Shown here in pieces: positions 25,681-36,232 of a stretch of 64,000 nt of DNA. Source of the DNA: Celoporthe dispersa. Lineage: Eukaryota; Ascomycota; Sordariomycetes; Diaporthales; Cryphonectriaceae. The position numbers were made by a program, and so were the translations under genes. Position 1 is the first letter of the stretch. Each line of letters begins with the position of its first letter. The notes below the pieces were generated by a model. It saw nothing but the letters and a program-made list of their open reading frames with translations. It did not search any database and was not told the origin of the DNA. The stretch lies in contig WAID01000003.1 in NCBI GenBank assembly GCA_016584495.1, forward strand, positions 3,472,001-3,536,000, written 5' to 3'.

Positions 25681-25705
25681 AGACAATCTATGAAGGGCAA
25701 GCAAT
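24599..25705. other. Convergent intergenic region
   Basis: Lies between the 3' ends of RRB1 (plus) and the OYE gene (minus). It holds a T run of about 20 at 25425-25445 and a TC microsatellite near 25649. A 120-codon plus ORF at 24849-25214 lacks any recognisable feature. Confidence 0.45.
25649..25676. repeat. (TC)14 microsatellite
   Basis: Uninterrupted TC dinucleotide repeat, 28 bp, just beyond the stop codon of the OYE gene. Confidence 0.9.
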
Positions 25706-26820
25706 CTATATTTTGGCCTCTAGAAACTCCTTGCTGAACGGATAATCAGTATATCCACCCGTCTTGCCCGGGAGGTAGAAGGTGTCACGGTTATACTTGG
25801 TAAACGGGATCCCCTTGTCGACCTTGAATACCAAGTCCGGGTTCGCGATGAAATGCCGGCCAAAGACGACAATGACATCCCTCTGCGGGAAATCCTCGTC
25901 CGCGGTCTTGTGGGCAGACTCGGGCGTGAACCCGCCGGCGATCAGCACAGGGCTCAGGTTGTCCCAGATGTCCACGACGAAGTCCAACTTGTCGGTGGCC
26001 TCGACGTCCACTATGCCCGAGACCCTCGCCTCCACCACGTGGATGTACGCCAGCCCGAACTGCTTGAGCTCTCTCACCAGGTACGAGAACTGCGGCACGG
26101 GGTCGGCCATGCGCATGCCCTGGAACTCCGAGAACGGGCTCAGGCGGATGGCGGTCCTGTCGCCACCGATGGCAGCGGCCACGGCCCTGACGACCTCGAT
26201 GCCAAAGCGCGCCCTGTTCTCCACCGAGCCGCCCCACTGGTCGGTGCGCTTGTTGCTCACGTCCTGCAGGAACTGGTCGACGAGATAGCCGTTGGCCCCG
26301 TGGATCTCGATGCCGTCGAACCCAGCCGCCACCGCGTTCTTGGCCGCCTGTGCGAACAGGCCGACGTACTCCCAGATCTCCTCCTCGGTAAGCGGCGTGG
26401 GCTCGGTGCGGTCCTCGATGGCGATGTCGCTGGCGCTGACGACCTTTGCGCCCTCGCCAAGCTCCTCCCTCAGCGTCCCGAGGCGCGCGGCACGGCCCAG
26501 GGCCCACAGCTGCATGTAGATGACGCCCTTCCTGGCGTGGACGGCGGCGGTCACCTCGCGCCAGCTCTCGATCTGGGCGTCGGACCAGATGCCAGGGACG
26601 TTGGCGTAACCTCCTGCCTGGGGTGCGATGAGGGTTGCCTCGGAGATGAGGAGGGTGCCTGGGACGCAGGCCCGCTGGGTATAGTATTCAGTGACGAGGG
26701 GCTGGAGGGGGACGTGGTCCTTGCTGGCGCGGAAGCGGGTGAGGGGGCCAGGGCTATGCGGTTGGAGAGCTCAGCTCGGCCCAGCTTCAGGGGCTTGAAG
26801 AGGTTCCTGGAGGCGGCCAT
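25706..26820 (-). CDS. NADH:flavin oxidoreductase / Old Yellow Enzyme
   Basis: FMN-dependent TIM-barrel ene-reductase of the OYE family, about 371 residues, reducing activated C=C bonds with NAD(P)H; the substrate is unknown. It starts LFKPLKLGRAELSNRIALAP, the standard OYE N-terminus. One C is then missing (G run on the plus strand at 26743-26747). The frame resumes as LTRFRASKDHVPLQPLVTEY and continues unbroken. Landmarks are GFDGIEIHGANGYLVDQFL, with the His of the conserved HGANGYL, then TDQWGGSVENRARFGIEVV. Near the end FGRHFIANPDLVFKV binds the FMN phosphate in the family. The start is the ATG at 26820. It is convergent with RRB1. Confidence 0.9.
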
Positions 26821-27772
26821 TCTTTTTTTTTCTTTCTTCTTCTCTTTTTCCTTTCTCTTTACTTGGTTTTCTTCTTCTATTTCCCCCTCGATTTGTTGTT
26901 GATCTCCTTAAGTCCAGTCAGTCATGGACTGTAATTTACTGTGAGAAGAAATTTAGTTGCGGAGGACGACTAAGCGAGCAGGTGGGTGGGATGCAGCCGT
27001 TTACAAATATTTATACTGTGAATCCTATTCCTCCTTACCGTCGCATGCCACTGTTCCGAGTCAACCTGAGGTAGGCCAGACCCCAGGCTGCCGCAGATTA
27101 TGGACGGCTTTGAAATCACTACTACATAGAGTTCTTCTGGATTAGTAACCAGCGTTGCAATACGAGCAGAGGTTGCGGGCGGGGATGGAACGACTTTCCC
27201 GGCAGCTTGTGCAGTAGTAGCAGCGAGTGCGCATCTTCAGCCCAACATTCGTCCCACAAGACCATATTATAAGCTACAATGCCATAGTGGCATCATAAAG
27301 TAGTATGAAGTGACTAGTACGCTCGCAAGTACATAGTATGATTCTCCATGGGATGCTGGGATCAAACTGTCGGTTCTAAAAGGGTGGTCACCGCCTGCTT
27401 CCTTCAGCAGCTCACAGGCTAAATATTGTCAACAGGCACATACCATAGAGAGGACCACTCTATAATCTCTGACGTCAAAGGTTAGAGACTGCCGAGGTTC
27501 CCGGGACCCAGAGGGACATGTATTGGACTGTACAGTATGTACGTACATACAATAGGCAATTCTCACCCTCTCCTCGAATAAACGACGGCACACACCTCAG
27601 TCAAATTGGTGATTAATAATAACGCCTTATCCTTCAGCGTGTGCACCCGCCAGCCAAGTATTTAGTTTTATTCCTTCTTCAACTGGAGACATTTCCCAAC
27701 CCAGAGAGCCAGAGACATACATATTTAATACTGACTGTACATACAATAAATAAATCATCCTCAACAGCCGAA
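26821..27772. other. Divergent promoter region
   Basis: Shared upstream region of the OYE gene (minus) and the AsaB/CmcJ-like gene (plus). It begins with a pyrimidine-rich leader on the OYE side. No ORF is supported. The divergent arrangement could allow co-regulation. Confidence 0.45.
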
Positions 27773-28818
27773 ATGACCACGGGTGTGTTCCGCTACATCG
27801 ACCCCACCGCCGTCAACCCCTGGGCCAAGGTCGACACTGACGCCACATCCTACGAGCGTGTCGAGCGCAGACGCTCCGTAGCCAACCTCCGCGACGCAGG
27901 ATCCGACTTTGGCGTCGACATCTCCGGCTTCACCGTCTACAGGTCGCCCTCCGCCACCGACCCGGCCGTCTTCTTCGCCCCCGACGACAAGGAACTGCGC
28001 AGCACGTATTACCCGGAGGTCGAGCGCCTGCTGCGCGACAAGCTGGGCGGTGTGAAAAAGGTCGTCATCTTCGACCACACCATCCGCCGCCACGACCCGA
28101 CCTCGCCGCGCCAGCCCGTCCAGCAGGTGCACGTCGACCAGACCCCCACGGCCGCCGAGACGAGGGTGCGGAGGCATGTCCCCGCCGGCGAGGCCGACGA
28201 GCTGCTCAGGGGCCGGTTCCAGCTGATTAATGTCTGGCGGCCCATCGGGCATGCGGCGAGCGACTTTCCCCTGGCTGTCATCGACTGGCGCACGACCGCG
28301 CCCGAGGACCTGGTCAAGGTGGACTTGTTGTATCCTACGCGCAACAGAGGCATCGGCGATGGGAATGATGATCGTGGCAAGGAGGTCCTCCCTGATCCAG
28401 ACAGGGCAAAGGACATCATGGGCTATGAAGTAAGAGGTACGTGTGTGTGTATATGAGAGAGAGTGTGAGAGAGTGAGAATGTGACAACACCTCAGCTGCT
28501 CACTCCCAAACACTTTTGGCAATGAGACCAGCGCATACTGACGACAAGTTATGGGCATCTCATGTGCCAGGTGAGACGTACGCGGTCGCACCAAGCCCCA
28601 GACACAAGCTGTACTACCAGAAGGACATGACCCCAGACGAGGCCATGTTTATCAAGTGTTTTGATTCCTGGGGTCAGGGCCAGCCCGGCGGACGGGAGGG
28701 CATCGCGGCACTGACGCCTCATACTGCTTTCATCGACCCTGCTACGCCCAAAGACGCAAAGGAGAGGCAGAGCATCGAGGTTAGGTGTCTGGTCTTTTAC
28801 GAGCCGGATGAGTCGTGA
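27773..28818 (+). CDS. AsaB/CmcJ-like hydroxylase/desaturase
   Basis: Belongs to the fungal family annotated as asaB hydroxylase/desaturase or CmcJ/NvfI-like, common in secondary metabolism; the reaction here is unknown. Exons are 27773-28436 and 28571-28818, 303 residues; the intron has a GTACGT donor, GCCAG acceptor and a GA-rich core. The frame is intact. Family landmarks are a HVDQT segment about residue 120, the FQLINVWRPI segment followed by FPLAVIDWRT, and after the intron HKLYYQKDMTPDEAMFIKCFD. The His/Asp of the HVDQ segment and the late Arg/His residues are candidate metal or 2-oxoacid ligands; this is inference. It is divergent from the OYE gene, a frequent pairing of tailoring enzymes. 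Confidence 0.85.
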
Positions 28819-29681
28819 GGCTGCTGTTGATTGATCATCCGAGGATCACCTTCGCCTGGCATTCTTGTTTTCTTCTTTTTCTCCTCATGTGTTGAACATG
28901 CAGCAAGGCTCTCTAAAGGTAACTTTGATGAGACTGGTATTTTTGGTTACTGTTTACGACTTCAAGAGTGTCTCCATGCGCTGAGAATACGTCTTAATTA
29001 GGTACTCAGGCAATGTAAGTGAGTGGTATAGACACCTACAGTTCTCCCAGACACAATTCTATACATGAGATCACAGTACATAAATGTATCTCTTGTGGGT
29101 ATAAGTAATCATGTCATGCTGCATGTTGCTGTCCTGTGTCCAGCAATTCATAGCTGTAAGAAAACCTCACCACTCTTGTCTCGTCAAGAAGCAGGCAAAT
29201 GGTCTGGCGTCAAGGCGAAATCGACCTGGGACCAAGCGTCTTACACCTGTAGCCTAAATGAAAATACTCCTCCGGGTCGCAAACAACTCAATAGTAACAA
29301 GTCTAGACTGCCCTAGCAGAAGGCGTCGGTCAGGGTGCATGCAGCTCGCTTGTATGCACAGCACAGCAAGCATCAGGGAGAGCATTGGCGGTGATTGGCG
29401 GACTCATGATCCACGAGGAGAAGAACCCCTTCCCATGCTATACTAGTCAGTACGGACATACTCGCTCCGCCACACTGATCTTGATAGTCTGGTAATACGG
29501 CAGCATGCATTCAGAGAAGATACTTAACAGTCACCGGCCTATGTGTATTTCTGAATGCACAAGTAGGGTAATATACCCTCTGTTCGACTCTTCTCGGGCA
29601 GGAGAAAGTACAGCTAGCTCCTACGCACCCAAGAGACGGTTTGGCTACCAGAGACGGACCCTGGCGACAACCTCCAACACC
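28819..29681. other. Intergenic, 0.9 kb
   Basis: A mostly AT-leaning spacer. An in-frame ATG at 29505 could add 59 residues to the downstream esterase, but it would bury the signal peptide. No other feature is supported. Confidence 0.45.
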
Positions 29682-30626
29682 ATGTCTACCTGGACCTTCC
29701 TCCCCGCCCTGTTGCTGGCGGCCGCGGCGACCACCAGGGCAGCAGCCCTCCAGCAGCTCAACGTAACCCTCGCCAACAACCCGACCAACGTAGGCTTCTA
29801 CATCTACGTACCAGACAGCCTCCCGCCTCACCCCCCGATCCTCGTCAACCCGCACTGGTGCCACGGAGACGCCCCGACGGCCTACGCCGACTCCACCTTT
29901 GCCAACCTGTCCTCGGAGCACGGCTTCATCGTCATCTACCCAGACAGCCCCAACCTCGCGGACAAGTGCTGGGACGTCTCCTCCCCCGCGACCCTCACCC
30001 ACGGCGGCGGCGGCGACAGCCTCGGCATCGTCAGCATGGTGCGGTGGACCCTGGACCGCTATGAGGCCGACGCCTCCCGCGTGTTCGTCACGGGCGTCAG
30101 CTCGGGCGCCATGATGACCAACGTCCTGGCGGGAGCGTACCCTGACGTCTTCGCGGCCGGGTCGGCGTTTGCAGGCGTGGCGTTTGGGTGTTTTGGCGCC
30201 GACATACCGGCCAACGTGTCGGCGGTGGACTACTGGAACACCGAGTGCGCGGATGGGCTCGTGCGGCACACGCCCGAGCAGTGGGCGGCCATCGTGCGGG
30301 CTGCTTATCCCGGGTACGGAGACGGCTGGCGGCCCAAGATGCAGGTGTTTCACGGCACGGCGGACGAGACGCTGAACTACACCAACCTGGGCGAGGAGAT
30401 CAAGGAGTGGACAGGCGTGTTCGGGCTGAGCGGGCAGCCCACCAGCACCTCGCTGGACACGCCGCTGGCGAACTGGACTAGGTGGGAGTACGGTAACAGG
30501 GACTGGTTTGAGGCGTATAGCGCGTGGAATGTCACCCACAACATCCCCGTGCAGGAGGACCTGGTGATGGCGTTTTTCGATCTCGCCTGCACCGGGGGGG
30601 ATTGTTTCCACTGGGGACAAGAATGA
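29682..30626 (+). CDS. Secreted CE1-type esterase (acetylxylan/feruloyl esterase-like)
   Basis: Secreted alpha/beta-hydrolase of carbohydrate esterase family 1 / PHB-depolymerase type, 314 residues, likely removing acetyl or feruloyl groups from plant cell-wall polymers. The start at 29682 gives a clean signal peptide (TFLPALLLAAAATTRAAA). NPHWCHGDA near residues 56-63 forms the oxyanion region. GVSSG at 138-142 holds the nucleophile Ser140, HGTADET carries the likely Asp, and NVTHNIPVQ the likely His. Cys pairs suit secretion. No cellulose-binding domain is present. The frame is intact. It is tail to tail with the GST gene, with only 210 bp between stops. Confidence 0.88.
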   Translation: MSTWTFLPALLLAAAATTRAAALQQLNVTLANNPTNVGFYIYVPDSLPPHPPILVNPHWCHGDAPTAYADSTFANLSSEHGFIVIYPDSPNLADKCWDVSSPATLTHGGGGDSLGIVSMVRWTLDRYEADASRVFVTGVSSGAMMTNVLAGAYPDVFAAGSAFAGVAFGCFGADIPANVSAVDYWNTECADGLVRHTPEQWAAIVRAAYPGYGDGWRPKMQVFHGTADETLNYTNLGEEIKEWTGVFGLSGQPTSTSLDTPLANWTRWEYGNRDWFEAYSAWNVTHNIPVQEDLVMAFFDLACTGGDCFHWGQE

Positions 30627-30836
30627 CTGACGAGCAGAGGCCTGCTGCAGAGGTAAACAACATGTTCCATAGAGCCCTCGCCCTAGATACAAGAACCAGG
30701 GCTGGGTATTGGTCTGCGCTGGACCCGGTTCGGCATCTACCCTAACCCTTCCCTGCTCCTGACCGTGTCGAGCCGTTCCCCCATCCCTGAGGACATGCCC
30801 TGCTTGGGTCGTTGCCTCTCCCCTCGGACTACCTCC

Positions 30837-31564
30837 TCAGTGATCATCACGCCTGGACCAAGGCTCGACGGCGGCAAGCAGGGCCTCGTGGGCTCCAGCA
30901 TCCCCCGTGTTTGCCAGGACCGCGCTGAACTTGTCGTCCCCGATGCGCCGGAAAAGATCAAGAAACCAGCCCATACAAAATCGGCATAGCTAACCGTCTT
31001 GCCCAGAAAGAACGGGCCGTCGTCCTTCTCCTTGAGCCACCCCGTGACCGTCTGCAGCAGCGGCGCGGCCTTGGCGAAGCCCGCCTCCCCGCCCTCGGCC
31101 TTCTCGAGCTCGTCCAGGGTCATGCCGACCTTCTCCTCGCGGGTCCTGTACCAGTGGTCCAGGCTGGCCTCCCTGAGCAGCCGCCTGGGGACCACAGGGA
31201 TGTAGTTCCCGCGGATGGCGGCCATGAGCTGGGGCATGAGGTCCTCCAGCCTCTTGAGGGCAGGGTCGTCGAGGTGCAGAGGAGGGCTCGGGTGGTCCCT
31301 CTCGAGGAGGCCTGCAATGGCCCTCGAGTCGGACACATAGCTGCCGTCTGTGTAGGCGATGGTAGGGCTGGTGTAGGCGCCGGCGCCGGGGAGGTGTGGC
31401 TCGATGCGGGTCTTGAGCTCGGGGTAGTCGAGCCAGACCGTCTCGTAGTCCAGGCCCTTGAAGTTGAGCGCGAAACGTGTCTTCCATGGGTTCAGGGACC
31501 AGCACTTGTCGTCGCCACCCTTGCTGGCGAGGTCGAACAGGATGATCTTTTGGCTGGGGGCCAT
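30837..31564 (-). CDS. Glutathione S-transferase-like protein
   Basis: Fungal GST of the GST_N_3/etherase-like type, about 242 residues, single exon; probably conjugates or cleaves with glutathione in the cytosol. The thioredoxin-fold half runs IILFDLASKGGDDKCWSLNP to SPTIAYTDGSYVSDSRAIAG, with the conserved Pro and the Ser-Asp-Ser near the glutathione site. The helical half ends in GPFFLGKTVSYADFVWAGFL. One T is missing (A run on the plus strand at 30952-30955). The restored frame gives RRIGDDKFSAVLANTGDAGA and stops at 30837. The uncorrected frame runs to 30737 with low-complexity residues. The start is the ATG at 31564. Confidence 0.85.
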
Positions 31565-32531
31565 GTCGGTAGCTGTCTGATGGTGTGGTCGGGACGGGTG
31601 TGTTGCGGACCAGGGAGAGTAGAACTGGATGGATGGGCCAGTCGGTTGGATGTGGATGGGGATGGTGGCCTTTCTTGTATGCCCTACGACGCGCCCTTTT
31701 TGTGATTACAAGACCTGAAGGGGCTTGTTTACTTAGTAATTGCTTCCTGGGTGGACAGTCAAGAAGACCTACTGGAGGGGCCACCCGCAGCTGCTATGAC
31801 GCCTGTGTACCCAGTACATGCCAGTGCTACGTAATGTGCTCAGTGCCCCTCTGCCCCTCTGCCCCTCTGCAGCCACACGGCATGAGCCCCGCACTTAGCG
31901 CTGCCGGGCCAGCTCGCTGCTGCCGTGTGGTACTTGCGCTTTGGAACAACGCCTAAACGCCGCCCGCTTCCACCATAATTTACATGCCACCATCGTGATG
32001 AGTACCTTTTGTGCCATTCGCCTCGGTGTCTGCCGCTAGGGATTATATGCTGCTAACAGGGGCTTCGCAGCTGTCAATCTCCTCGACCCTTCCTGCCTAG
32101 GAATGCTGGAGGAGCTCAGGCACCCGACCTCAAGAGGCGGCAGGAGAAGAAACGAGGAGAGGCCCATCTTGGGCAGCACGGCTCGCCCCTTGCACTCAGC
32201 GGCCTCATTGATGATAACAGCCGCGTTGTGGGGAGAAGAACTCGTCTCGTCTCGAGCGCCGGCCCACACTAACTCCGTGTAGATGTTATCCTGGTGATAG
32301 AGTTCTGACCTAGGGGTAAAGGAAATACGGATACGAGGCGAACCAAGCGCTGCACAAGTATGTTATTTCATATCGGCTGAAGCTGCCTCGGTAAGTACTA
32401 AAATAAGACCGACTACTCGCTCTTCTGCAGCGTGCGTGCCTCCAACTATCACCACCCACACACATTCACACACCCACACACCCACACACTCTCACTAAGA
32501 GAGATACATTACATGTACATCGGCGTGCTCC
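31565..32531. other. Divergent promoter region
   Basis: Shared upstream region of the GST gene (minus) and the alpha/beta-hydrolase gene (plus). It holds three tandem CCCCTCTG units at about 31845-31870 and CA/ACAC runs at 32455-32490. Nothing coding is supported. Confidence 0.45.
31845..31870. repeat. Short tandem repeat, 8-bp unit x3
   Basis: Three perfect copies of an 8-bp CCCCTCTG unit. Low biological weight. Confidence 0.8.
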
Positions 32532-33811
32532 ATGTCACTACGGGCACGCAGTGGTAAAGGCGCCACGGCCGCGCCAGAATCTGGGGATAGCATCGTGGCC
32601 GGCAGCAGTGGCGGCCATGTCCACCCTCGAAGGCCTGCATTGGCCCTGCACAAGCGTGGCCTCTTCGCCATCGCCGTCTTCTCGTTCCAGTATCTGGTCG
32701 TCACCCCAGCCATGGCCATACGACACCTGAGCCAGCGTCTCTTTCCCGGCGAGACCAACCCGACGCTGACCAGGAGGTATCCCGTCCGGCCGCATCTGCC
32801 CGTCAGGATCTTCTTTCCCAGGTCCTACGACAGGAGCTCGCCCCGACGCCTCCCGCTCCTGTTCTCCATCCACGGCGGAGGCTTTGTCGTCGGCGAACCC
32901 TCCGACAGTGATGACTGGAACTCCATCTTCTCTGAGAAGCACTCGGCCCTCGTCATCGCCCTCCACTACGCCAAGGCCCCAGCAAGCCCCTACCCTGGAC
33001 CCCGCCTCGACGCGGAGGCCCTCATCGCCGCCGTCTTGGCGGATGAGGACCTCGCCGCCCATATCGACCACGACAGGGTCGGCATCATGGGCTTCTCGGC
33101 CGGCGGGAACCTCGCCCTGACCGTCAGCGAAGCACCCGCCGTCCGGGACAAGATCACCGCGGGCGTCGTTCCGATCTATCCCGTCACGGACTTTGCCGCC
33201 TCCCCAGAGGCAAAATCGGCCACGAGGAGGTACAAGCCGAAGCTGAAGGGCTCAAGGGGCAGCGAGAAGGACCCCCTTCCCGGGATGGCTTCTTTGTTTG
33301 ACTGGGCCTGTGAGTCCTCGCCGACTCTCCGCCTCTCTCCACCTCTGCTGCTGGCTTTCGCTGACTCGTTTGCTCCCCAGATCTCCCTATCGGGCAGGAC
33401 CTATGCGACCCGCTGCTGTCCCCCTTATACGCAGAGCGTGCAAGCCTGCCCCGCCGGGTCTGGATCATAGGGTGCGAGCTCGACATGCTGGGCCACGAGG
33501 GCTTGAGGACGGCCTGCCGCCTTGCCGGCAAGCCTGAGCCCGGGATGGACCAGCGCATCGGCTAGGAGGAGCCGGCAGCCGGGGGCGCGCCGGGGACGCT
33601 CATCACCGAGGGGGATGAGAGGTTCACCTGGGAGGTCAAAGACGAGCACGGCGAGGTCAAGTGGCTGTGTGTGCCTGACGCCATGCACGGGTTCGACATG
33701 GCCGGAGGGATGGGTGGCGACAAGGACGCGGTGGAGGACGGCACGCTGAAGAGAGATGCTCTGATCGAGAGGACGGGAGCATGGCTCTTTGGTGAGCCCC
33801 GAGAGCCCTGA
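32532..33811 (+). pseudogene. HSL-type alpha/beta-hydrolase with an in-frame stop
   Basis: Carboxylesterase/lipase of the hormone-sensitive-lipase family, about 402 codons; the substrate is unknown. Exons are 32532-33309 and 33381-33811, joined by a GTGAGT...CCCCAG intron. HGGGF (residues 114-118) is the oxyanion motif and GFSAGG (187-192) carries the nucleophile Ser189. WIIGCELDMLGHEG supplies the likely Asp and AMHGFDMAGG the catalytic His. A hydrophobic stretch near residues 45-62 may anchor the N-terminus. A TAG at 33563-33565 (codon 321) interrupts the frame between DQRIG and EEPAAG. Downstream coding, including the His motif, continues unbroken to 33811. The break is a single substitution, not a frameshift, so it may be a real allele or one miscalled base. 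If real, the product lacks its catalytic His. Confidence 0.8.
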
Positions 33812-34513
33812 GGAGAGACTGCGCTGTGTTCTACCAGTATTTATTATTATGGATCATTGAGCATGTCTTGTATTGTAAACGCTGTGCTCTTTCCCAGATG
33901 AATGTCTGCACTAGCAGCATGAGATCTGCAACCTTTTGAACCAGGATACAGTCCATACCACCTTCTTGATTCAGATGAGTATATATACACATAAGTGTAC
34001 AGTACATGTGTGCAAGAGTGTGAGGGGCTTGGGGAGACAAGAGATTCCGGTGAATACAACCCCATTCCCTTCTGTACGATATCTTTAGGCTTTCCTTGAT
34101 TAGGAGTTTTTTTTTTTTTTTATCTTTTAGAAAGAGAGAGAGAGAGAGAGAGAACGAAAAGAAGGAGGGAAAAAAAAGCTTCTGCTTCAACAGATCAATT
34201 TTGCTTATGCACCCACGGCTCATGGGTACGATGTTACATACATACGTGCGAGTCCCTGGCTGAGGCGGAGAACGTGAGGGGGACTCGGGAGGAGTCTAGC
34301 GCGCAGCGTCATGCCACGTCTGCTCTGCTTGCGTGGTCCTTCCTCGTTCCTTCCCTTCACATTCCATCTTTTTTTTTTTTTTTGATTTATTCTTCCTTTT
34401 CCCTTTCTTCAAATTCACATCTCGACCGCTTCAGCACCACAACGCCTATTTGTGAGAGAGGTGGGGGGACAGAGGAGTCGCGCACACGCACACACTTTCA
34501 ACTGGTCAAAAAG
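33812..34513. other. Intergenic, 0.7 kb
   Basis: Contains a T15 run (34107-34121) followed by a GA microsatellite (34133-34153), then a pyrimidine-rich leader with another T run (about 34369-34383) before the polyQ gene. Confidence 0.5.
34133..34153. repeat. (GA)n microsatellite
   Basis: About ten uninterrupted GA units between two genes. Confidence 0.85.
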
Positions 34514-34672
34514 ATGGAGGACGACCGGGACTGGGAAGACGCGGCCTTCAACACGCGCCACCTCCACAACCACAACGACCGAGGCGGCCAAGCTGGTAAC
34601 GTGCGCCATGAGTTCCAGGTCCGCAGCACGATGGGCACACACCTCATCAGATGTGCCGCCCTCGACCGCCTA

Positions 34673-34704
<32 letters not shown>

Positions 34705-35518
34705 GCAGAAGAAGAAGACGGGCGGTGACCGTGCCGAGGCGGGAGGAGGGCGGAAGGCGAAGGCGGGTGGCGGGAGGGCCAGCACAGCTGCAGGCTCAGC
34801 AGCGACCCCTTCATCGTCCTCGTCCTCCAAGAAGAAGAAGGCGAAGGGGGTGACCGACGGTATCGGTGGCGATGTGGTCTTGGAGATCTACCGCCTCACT
34901 GACGACGAGGACGGCCTTCTGGGCTCCCTGAGATGCGGCAGGGTCTTCGAGGCCACGGTCGCGTTTGCGGGCAGCAGGAAGACGCTTGCCAAGATCACCC
35001 GCGAGCTCGGAGGAAGGGCCGCTGACCCGGCGCACAACGGGCTCGCCAGGGATGGGAACCGCCGACGCTTGTCCCGTGAGGGCAGTGGCGGCGTTAACGG
35101 CGAGGTAGAGGGTCCTGACACGTCGTCTTCAGGGGAAGAGATGGACGGCGAGGAGGAGGAGGAGGAGGATGATGCCACCTCTCAGCTCAGCGGAGAGGGC
35201 CGCCGTCGACAGCGTGTGGCCACCTTTGAGAAGAACTCGTTCCGTCAGCCCAAGTTTTGGTTCCGTTGGCAAGGAACCGTGGCCACCGATGGCGTGCCTC
35301 TCGACACGATCGATGATGATGACGACGACGAGACCTCGGAAACAAGAGCCAGCGTGCATGGGTCTGGGTACGTGGTGTTCTCTGGCAACGACTGCAAGCG
35401 CTTTCAGGGCACCATGACCAGTGAGCAGATGGGATGGAACAACGTCAAGATGACTGGGTGGAAAACTAAACCCCAGCCGGAAAGGGACTTTGAGATCCAG
35501 TGGGATGGGGACTTCTAA
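34514..35518 (+). CDS. PolyQ-containing protein of unknown function
   Basis: Not recognised as a named family. 334 residues, single intact exon; the start at 34514 (AAAAAGATGG context) is the ATG that begins the charged N-terminus. Residues 54-65 are twelve glutamines, followed by Lys, a Gly/Arg-rich linker and a Ser/Lys run. Two apparently globular blocks are visible: GDVVLEIYRLTDDEDGLLGS (about 115-165) and a C-terminal block from FRQPKFWFRWQG to DFEIQWDGDF. The latter is rich in Trp/Phe and in GYVVFSGNDCKRFQGTM. An acidic Glu/Asp run separates them. No signal peptide or membrane helix. The aromatic C-terminal block looks conserved and could be a beta-sandwich; this is inference. Confidence 0.75.
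34673..34708 (+). repeat. CAG/CAA repeat encoding Q12
   Basis: In-frame trinucleotide repeat, mostly CAG with one CAA, giving twelve glutamines; likely length-polymorphic. Confidence 0.9.
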
Positions 35519-36232
35519 GGGCAGATGCTCTGGCGACGAGTGGACCAGCAGATATAGACTATGTCCTGTGAGTCCTACTACGAGAAGCAGCAGGGAGGGA
35601 AGATTTTGTCTGCATAAGTACAAGCTGGTATATAGGGATACAGATGGTGGAAAAGGCAGGCCTGAAGGGCTTCTGGAGGGGGATCTACTAGGTTATGCAT
35701 GTACCTATCCTAGACACTCTTCTGCTGAATACATAAATACATCACCCCGGCCTGCCATGTAATAGTTACAGCCTTTCATGACCATACTGCTAACAACTAG
35801 GTGATTTGTCAATAAATCAGACCTGCTACCGGCAATACCAGAAGACTTTATTCAGGGTGCAAAGATAACCACCACAAGGCTTCTTCTTCTCTCATCTAGC
35901 TTCCCGACAATAACAGCAGCGACGGGCTTAAAGTACAAAAGTAGATGTATAATGGTGTTGGGCAAAATATCCTGGGACCCATATAAGCCGTTACTAATAT
36001 ATCGGACGCTCTCTCTTGTGTATTCGAACCGTTGCTTCAACATGTTCATCATCAGGTGGAGAAGCAGATGCATACTTGAACTATCCCAAGAAAAGAAACT
36101 CATATCTACCTAGACCCAACAGTTTCCCCACGAATCACCACTTCACCTGTTGTACAGTCGGTTCCCTCCCAAGCCAGACCTTTGACAGCCCTCCTGTTCC
36201 AGAACTGGACCCCACTTTGAAAAGAAGCCCAC
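35519..36232. other. Convergent intergenic region
   Basis: 3' flanks of the polyQ gene (plus) and the dienelactone hydrolase gene (minus). No additional coding region is supported. Confidence 0.45.

Noticed and set aside
32532..33811. Kynurenine formamidase, to complete the kynurenine pathway
   Set aside because: It carries the HGGGF and GFSAGG motifs of HSL-type esterases rather than the formamidase pattern; linkage to the pathway is not supported.
36015..36060. Possible minus-strand tRNA around GGTTCGAAT
   Set aside because: The surrounding sequence does not pair into acceptor or anticodon stems.
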